Of a stretch of DNA of 64,000 bases, positions 59,874 through 64,000 are shown in pieces. Both the position numbers and the translations under genes were made by a program. This DNA is from Amarolinea aalborgensis (lineage in GTDB: Bacteria; Chloroflexota; Anaerolineae; SSC4; Amarolineaceae): the NCBI RefSeq assembly GCF_900491745.1, contig NZ_UETR01000010.1, positions 62,001-126,000 on the forward strand, written 5' to 3'. Each line of letters begins with the position of its first letter. Position 1 is the first letter of the stretch. The notes under the pieces are model-generated. The model was given only the letters and a program-made list of their open reading frames with translations, was not told where the DNA came from and did no database searches.

Positions 59874-62702
59874 TCAGGTGTTTGACCAGGCGTCCGCCGG
59901 CGCGCCGTAGGGTCGGAACTTCTCCAGGCGTCCTTCATCCTCGCTGTAGAACAAGGCGCGATAGGGACCGAGCTTGCCGGCGGCCGGCGTGTCGAGCAGG
60001 GCAGACGAGTCTTCGGCGCTCATTTGGAAGGCCACGCGCAGGCCGAACTCGCGCAGGGCGCGGCGGTCGAGCGTGCGGTTGAGGTTCGTCATCGTGTCGC
60101 ACCAGACCAGCGTGTGGATGCCCACGTCTGGGCCTTCGCGCAGGATCGTGGCGAACTGCTGCGCGGGGCTGACCGCGGCCGGCGGCGCGTCGAACGCGGC
60201 GAAGCTGCCGAGACCCTCTTCCTGGCGCAGATCACGCGCACGTTGCAGGCCGTGGACAAACAGGAAGCGCGGCCGGCCGGGCGCGGCCTCATCCTCCATG
60301 CGCCGCGTTACCTCCGCGGCCAGCTCATCCAGCAGCGCAGGCAGTTGACGGCGCTTGCCCAGCGTGATCGGCCGCGGCAGCCTGGTCGCCAGCCGCGTGT
60401 AGAAATCAGCGTTGGCCTCGTCGGCCTGGCTGAAGTCCAGCAGGGTGATGGCCGCGGCATCGCCGGTCGGCGCCTGGGCCGCCAACGCCAGCAGAGCCGC
60501 GCTGAACAGGCCGAACGCGGCTTCTTCGTTTTGACCGACGATCAACAGGTTGGCGCCGGCCTGCTTGCGGAAGGCCGCGGCCAGCGGGTCGCGGATGGCG
60601 ATCGGGTCGCCCAGCCAGGCCAGGGGCGCTTTGGCGTCCAGCGGCCGGCCCGCCAGCAGGGCGTTCAGCGCGGCGTTCTTTTCGATCTGCGCCGGCGCGT
60701 TGCCTTCGAAGATGATGGGCGGGGTGTAGCGGCCGAGTTTTTGCGCGGCGAAAGCCTGCAGCTCAGCCAGCAACGCCGCCCGGCGTTCGTCTTCCAGGTA
60801 GGCCACCTGGAAGGGATTGTTGCCTTCGGGTCGGCCGTTGGCGTTATTGTAAATCGCCTGCCCAGGTCGTTCCAGCAGGCGCGCGGCTGGATTGTCATCG
60901 GAGAGGATCAGCCGCGAGTCAGCATCGGAACACTGCAGCGCGATGCGCACGCCCATTTGATCCACCGTGGTGCGCGGCAGCGAGTAGGAGCCGGCCAGGG
61001 TTTGCGAGGCCAGCAGGACGTGGATGCCGAAGCTGCGACCCTGGCGCACCAGCTCGTCCAGCAGCTGCGTGGCCTGGCTGGCGATGGCGTCGTCGTCGCT
61101 GAAGAAGACCTGGAATTCATCCACCAGCAGGAGAACGCGGGGGAGCTTTTCGCGTGTCCGCGCCCGGTAGTCGGCCAGGGTGTTGACGCCCGCGGCGGTG
61201 AAGAGTTTGCCGCGGCGATCGCCCTCGGCTTTCAGGCCTTGCAGCACGCTGAGGCCAAACTCGCGCTCGCTTTCGATGGCGACGACGCGCGCGTGCGGCA
61301 GCAGGCAGCGGGCGTAATCCTGGAACTCCACCCCCTTCTTGAAATCCACCAGGTAGAGCTGCACCTCATCCGGGCTGTAGGTCAGCGCCAGGTTGGTGAT
61401 GATCGTGTGCATCAGGGTTGATTTGCCGGAGCCGGTCTTGCCGACGAGCAGCGCGTGATGCGCGGTGCCCCTGCCGCCCAATTCCAACTCCTGCACCTTG
61501 GTCGCGCCCGACGGCCCCAGCTTGACGCGCAGGCTGTCGGCCGTCGTGGCATTGGCGTCCCACCAGCGTTCGCGCGGGGGCGCGATGCGCTCGAACGGCA
61601 CCTGCACGATGCTGGCCTGCTTGGCGCCTTCGCCCGCGGCCTTGATGATGCGGTCGAGCAGCGCGGCCGGCGGCGGCTCGTCCAATGTCAGCGTGAAGTC
61701 CTGGAAATCCGGATCGCGCCAGCGCCAGGCCGCGCCGTCCCAGGCGATGACCGTGGCGGCGCTCTCCAGGTCGGCCAGGTTGAAGCCGTAGGGCAGCGGC
61801 TTGCTCGTGTCTACGAGGACGATGGCGTAGACGCCGCAGCGCGGGCCGTTCTGCGCGATGCTCACCAGTCGCCGCGCCGATGCCTCGGTGAAATTGGCCG
61901 GGAAGTCGAAGACCAGCAGCACGCGGTACGCTTCGGCCACCTCGCCGGCCTGCGCGTTGTACTCCTCGATGGTCGCGAACTGGTTGCGCAGGTACTTCTG
62001 GATGACGTTCTCCATGTGCTCGGCCAGCGCGGCCAACTGCGCCTCGATCTGCATCGGCTCGCTCCACGCCTTGCCCGTCACCAGCGCTTCGTCGTAATCG
62101 GCCAGATGCATGAACGGCGCCACATTCTGGCCCAGGCCGACCGGGTCCACGAAGGTGAAGCGCAGCTTGCCCGGCGGGATGGTCGCCAGCAGCCGCGCGG
62201 CGAGCGATTGCACGGCGCGGGCCGCAGCCGCTTTGGATGCGGGGTCGGCCTTGAGAAGAACGGAGGTCGCGCCGGGAAGGTGGAGGAGCGCAGGGAGGCG
62301 AAAATCCTGCACCGGTTTTGGCGCCGCCAGCTCGCCCAGGCGCGTGATGCCGACCGCGTGGGGCTGGTGCAAACCGCCACCGCCAAATTGCGCCCACGGC
62401 AGGCTGGTCATCGGCAGGCGCAGCGCCTTTATTGAAGCCGTCAGCCCTGCTGCTCGCTGAGACATGGATGCATTGGCAGCCTTCTTTTTTGTTTCGTACT
62501 CTACGTCAATTGCTTGAATTCTGCGGGTGTGGTCTGCTTGGATGCTTTGCAGCGCTTGGGCATGCGCCGCCCTGGCGCGTGGACCCAGAGTGGTTACTGC
62601 GGAAGCCAGGGCGTTGTTTTTCTTCGCGCGGAGATAGAAAAACAGAAGAACAAGGCCAATGAGAATAACCCCGCAGATGAGGATGGTTGTCATGTCGCTC
62701 AT
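59874..62702 (-). CDS. FtsK/SpoIIIE-type membrane-anchored ATPase
   Basis: This protein of about 942 residues has one N-terminal helix (TTILICGVILIGLVLLFFYL). A coiled coil follows (about 45-85, SIQADHTRRIQAIDVEYETKKKAANAS), then a regulatory part. The first ATPase half has VGKTGSGKSTLMHTIITNL (Walker A), LYLVDFKKGVEF, RVLLLVDEFQVFF (Walker B) and LLASQTLAGSYSLPRTT. The second half (about 690-930) repeats the fold with a broken P-loop, LLIVGQNEEAAFGLFSAAL, and no GKS/T. Such tandem halves occur in T7SS EccC and in FtsK-like translocases. The gamma DNA-reading domain of FtsK is absent. It probably moves DNA or protein. GAGGAG is upstream of the ATG at 62702. Confidence 0.88.
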   Translation of the reverse strand: MSDMTTILICGVILIGLVLLFFYLRAKKNNALASAVTTLGPRARAAHAQALQSIQADHTRRIQAIDVEYETKKKAANASMSQRAAGLTASIKALRLPMTSLPWAQFGGGGLHQPHAVGITRLGELAAPKPVQDFRLPALLHLPGATSVLLKADPASKAAAARAVQSLAARLLATIPPGKLRFTFVDPVGLGQNVAPFMHLADYDEALVTGKAWSEPMQIEAQLAALAEHMENVIQKYLRNQFATIEEYNAQAGEVAEAYRVLLVFDFPANFTEASARRLVSIAQNGPRCGVYAIVLVDTSKPLPYGFNLADLESAATVIAWDGAAWRWRDPDFQDFTLTLDEPPPAALLDRIIKAAGEGAKQASIVQVPFERIAPPRERWWDANATTADSLRVKLGPSGATKVQELELGGRGTAHHALLVGKTGSGKSTLMHTIITNLALTYSPDEVQLYLVDFKKGVEFQDYARCLLPHARVVAIESEREFGLSVLQGLKAEGDRRGKLFTAAGVNTLADYRARTREKLPRVLLLVDEFQVFFSDDDAIASQATQLLDELVRQGRSFGIHVLLASQTLAGSYSLPRTTVDQMGVRIALQCSDADSRLILSDDNPAARLLERPGQAIYNNANGRPEGNNPFQVAYLEDERRAALLAELQAFAAQKLGRYTPPIIFEGNAPAQIEKNAALNALLAGRPLDAKAPLAWLGDPIAIRDPLAAAFRKQAGANLLIVGQNEEAAFGLFSAALLALAAQAPTGDAAAITLLDFSQADEANADFYTRLATRLPRPITLGKRRQLPALLDELAAEVTRRMEDEAAPGRPRFLFVHGLQRARDLRQEEGLGSFAAFDAPPAAVSPAQQFATILREGPDVGIHTLVWCDTMTNLNRTLDRRALREFGLRVAFQMSAEDSSALLDTPAAGKLGPYRALFYSEDEGRLEKFRPYGAPADAWSNT

Positions 62703-62756
62703 GTTGATGTAGTCTCCTCGGTCATGATTCAAGCTGCTATTATGTAAGCACCGCTC

Positions 62757-63284
62757 TCATATCTCGAATTCTGCCTTAACACCAAGAGCTTTCAGCACAG
62801 GGATATAGTTGCGGGCCCACCGCACACTGCAGTCAAACTTGAATCCGGATTTTACTGGAGCTTCGACGCTGATTCGTAAGATATCTTTCACTTTAGCCTG
62901 ATCAACATCGGATGGAACATCCACTAGTCTCAAGATAACTACTCTTGTCTCTAAGCTAGTAAGAATGCCTTCCATCTCTGATACGCACTCTGTTAGTGTC
63001 CGTACTGGATCCGAAATCGGCATCAATGGAGGGGTTTCAACGGCTGCGCTGGATGCCTTGGCGCTCGTAGATTTGACTACGGCTCGAGCGCCTTGCTCAA
63101 GATCGAGAAATTCTGCGAGTTGGGCATCATATGGCCTGTTCGCATCGAGACGCGCTTGTTCTGCGGCGGCTATCTCGCGATCCCGCGCAGCCGTTATGAC
63201 ATCCATCTGCTCCTTCTGACGGCGTAGTTCGCGTATCGAGCGCGCAAGTTCACGAGGTTGAACAATCAGATTGGGTGTGGTCAT
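62757..63284 (-). CDS. Coiled-coil protein of the FtsK-like cluster
   Basis: This 175-residue protein has a long charged helix (residues 10-70, RELARSIRELRRQKEQMDVITAARDREIAAAEQARLD). A C-terminal alpha/beta part follows (RVVILRLVDVPSDVDQAKVKDILRISVEAPVKSGFKFDCSVRWARNYIPVLKALG). I do not recognise a family. GGAGGAA lies just before the ATG. It is 54 bases upstream of the FtsK-like gene, on the same strand, and probably in one operon with it. Confidence 0.75.
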   Translation of the reverse strand: MTTPNLIVQPRELARSIRELRRQKEQMDVITAARDREIAAAEQARLDANRPYDAQLAEFLDLEQGARAVVKSTSAKASSAAVETPPLMPISDPVRTLTECVSEMEGILTSLETRVVILRLVDVPSDVDQAKVKDILRISVEAPVKSGFKFDCSVRWARNYIPVLKALGVKAEFEI

Positions 63285-63312
63285 CAGTTTCCTCCGAGTG
63301 ATTGTGGGGTGC

Positions 63313-63455
63313 GGGCGTTTGGATCACGAATGCACGAAGAATTGCGAAGACGCGAAGCACGAAGGGCGCGAAGGCGTTTGCCACGGGGATGCACTGCGCG
63401 TTCTTCGCGCTTCGTGAGCTTCGTGCCGCTTCGCGTCTCCGTGATCCAAACGCCC
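63313..63455. repeat. 143-bp element with perfect 16-bp terminal inverted repeats
   Basis: GGGCGTTTGGATCACG (63313-63328) and CGTGATCCAAACGCCC (63440-63455) are exact complements. Inside, GACGCGAAGCACGAAG and CTTCGTGCCGCTTCGCGTC also pair with a small bulge, so the whole forms a long hairpin. It fills the gap between the coiled-coil and WXG-like genes. There is no own ORF. It is MITE-like. Confidence 0.8.
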
Positions 63456-63470
63456 CCGTGCTCCAACATC

Positions 63471-63686
63471 TTACTTCACCGCGCGCTGCGCCTTGGCAAT
63501 CACCTGCGCCAGGCGCTCCAGACTGCGCTGCGCGGCCTGCGTCTGCTGCTCCAGCGGCTGCCAGAAATGCGCCGCAAAGTCGTCGTGCACCTGGTCGCTC
63601 CAGGTTTCGCCGGTCGCGTCCCAACGGGCCTGCAGCAGCTTCCAGGCGGCGTCGAGATCGGCGGCGTGGGTGGAAAGGGTGGTCAT
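63471..63686 (-). CDS. Small Trp-rich WXG100-like helical protein
   Basis: This 71-residue protein reads ADLDAAWKLLQARWDATGETWSDQVHDDFAAHFWQPLEQQTQAAQRSLERLAQVIAKAQR. It is two predicted helices around a turn with Trp, the shape of WXG100 proteins (ESAT-6 like), though the turn is ETWSD rather than WxG. Similar proteins occur next to FtsK-like ATPases. Its ATG overlaps the ParB-like stop by four bases (63683-63686), so the two are coupled. It may be a substrate or a partner of the ATPase. Confidence 0.75.
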   Translation of the reverse strand: MTTLSTHAADLDAAWKLLQARWDATGETWSDQVHDDFAAHFWQPLEQQTQAAQRSLERLAQVIAKAQRAVK

Positions 63687-64000
63687 GAGTTTATTACCTT
63701 TGCCGGGATTGTCGTCCAGCCCAACTCCTGTGCGACCGCCAGCCGGTGGTAGCCGTTGAGCACGCGGTAGCGGTCGCCAACCTTCTCCAGCGCGATGGCG
63801 CTCTCGCCGTAGAAAACCCGGTAGATGTTGTGGTAGCTTTGCACCTCCGACAGCCCCTTCGCCCGACTCTCATCGTAAAGCTGCTGTTCAGTCGCGCCCT
63901 CGCCAATCCAGCGGCGCACCTGCGTCAGCTTCTCGAAGCCCGCGACCATCTCCGCCTTGGACACTTTGTGGTAGTCGGCTGCGTCGTGCACCGGTGAATC
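63683..64000 (-). CDS. ParB-like domain protein (partial, 5' end beyond the window)
   Basis: The last 105 residues are in the window. A helical part (YHKVSKAEMVAGFEKLTQVRRWIGEGATEQQLYDESRAKG) is followed by RYRVLNGYHRLAVAQELGWTTIPAKVI, the ParB/sulfiredoxin-like motif with a GxHRlxAxxxLG signature. Such domains bind CTP, act as nucleases, or only mediate binding. The frame stays open to the window end with DSPV before the GTG at 63991, so the true start is probably outside. It is the most upstream visible gene of the FtsK-like cluster. Confidence 0.75.
   Translation of the reverse strand, partial: DSPVHDAADYHKVSKAEMVAGFEKLTQVRRWIGEGATEQQLYDESRAKGLSEVQSYHNIYRVFYGESAIALEKVGDRYRVLNGYHRLAVAQELGWTTIPAKVINS

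Noticed and set aside
63250..63624. 124-residue minus-strand frame
   Set aside because: It spans the 143-bp inverted-repeat element and overlaps the WXG-like gene in another frame.
57721..64000. Reading the cluster as a classical type VII secretion locus
   Set aside because: No EccB, EccD, EccE or mycosin genes and no true WxG turn are visible, so only a distant relation is claimed.

Overview
The window is 64 kb of GC-rich bacterial chromosome, most likely from a member of the Chloroflexota close to Anaerolineae. This is inferred from style, not from a marker gene. The clues are a peptide-binding lipoprotein with a Val/Thr/Lys-rich linker after its lipid-attachment Cys, Thr-Pro-rich lipoproteins, a tandem pair of very large zinc-ribbon/cyclase/ATPase/TPR proteins, a fused double phosphofructokinase, DUF2723 and Memo-family proteins, and many short palindromic repeats between genes. 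I saw no rRNA, tRNA or CRISPR array.

Layout. 0-3.1 kb: the tail of a histidine kinase, a Memo-like protein and a class V aminotransferase. 3.3-10 kb: a complete oligopeptide ABC importer (two ATPases, binding protein, two permeases) with a promoter in front, a hairpin between binding protein and permeases, and a terminator at the end. 10-20.2 kb: a small c-type cytochrome, a YprA/Hrq1-like helicase carrying an HNH domain, a mannose-1-phosphate guanylyltransferase, an unrecognised 587-residue protein and PriA. 20.2-25.6 kb: aspartate kinase and the metY-metX-metW methionine operon, preceded by a clear SAM-I riboswitch, terminator hairpins and a promoter. 25.6-29.1 kb: UbiE/MenG, UbiX, a PNPOx-like protein, a lipoprotein and a methyltransferase. 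29.1-35.4 kb: a central-carbon group (fused PFK, histidine phosphatase, GlpX-type FBPase) and a SulP-STAS-rhodanese transporter. 35.4-44.6 kb: an ABC exporter, a TPR/zinc membrane protein, NAD kinase, an F420-type oxidoreductase, a DUF2723 protein and a PhnD-like protein. 44.8-55.3 kb: a PA14/lamin-tail lipoprotein and the two giant cyclase-ATPase paralogues.

Accessory end (55.3-64 kb). A repeat-rich stretch with dense palindromes holds two toxin-antitoxin pairs (hicBA, vapBC). It is followed on the minus strand by a gene group that I consider the best candidate for an undescribed system. That group has a ParB-like protein (cut by the window edge), a small Trp-rich WXG100-like helical protein, a coiled-coil protein, a membrane-anchored FtsK/SpoIIIE-type ATPase with one intact and one degenerate ATPase half, a zinc-ribbon miniprotein, and a TPR/membrane/zinc-ribbon protein. 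Remnants of a second FtsK C-terminus and of another small helical protein lie in the gaps, next to copies of the same hairpin, which suggests past duplication and decay.

Starts were chosen by ribosome-binding-site spacing and family alignment from memory. No database or structure search was run.
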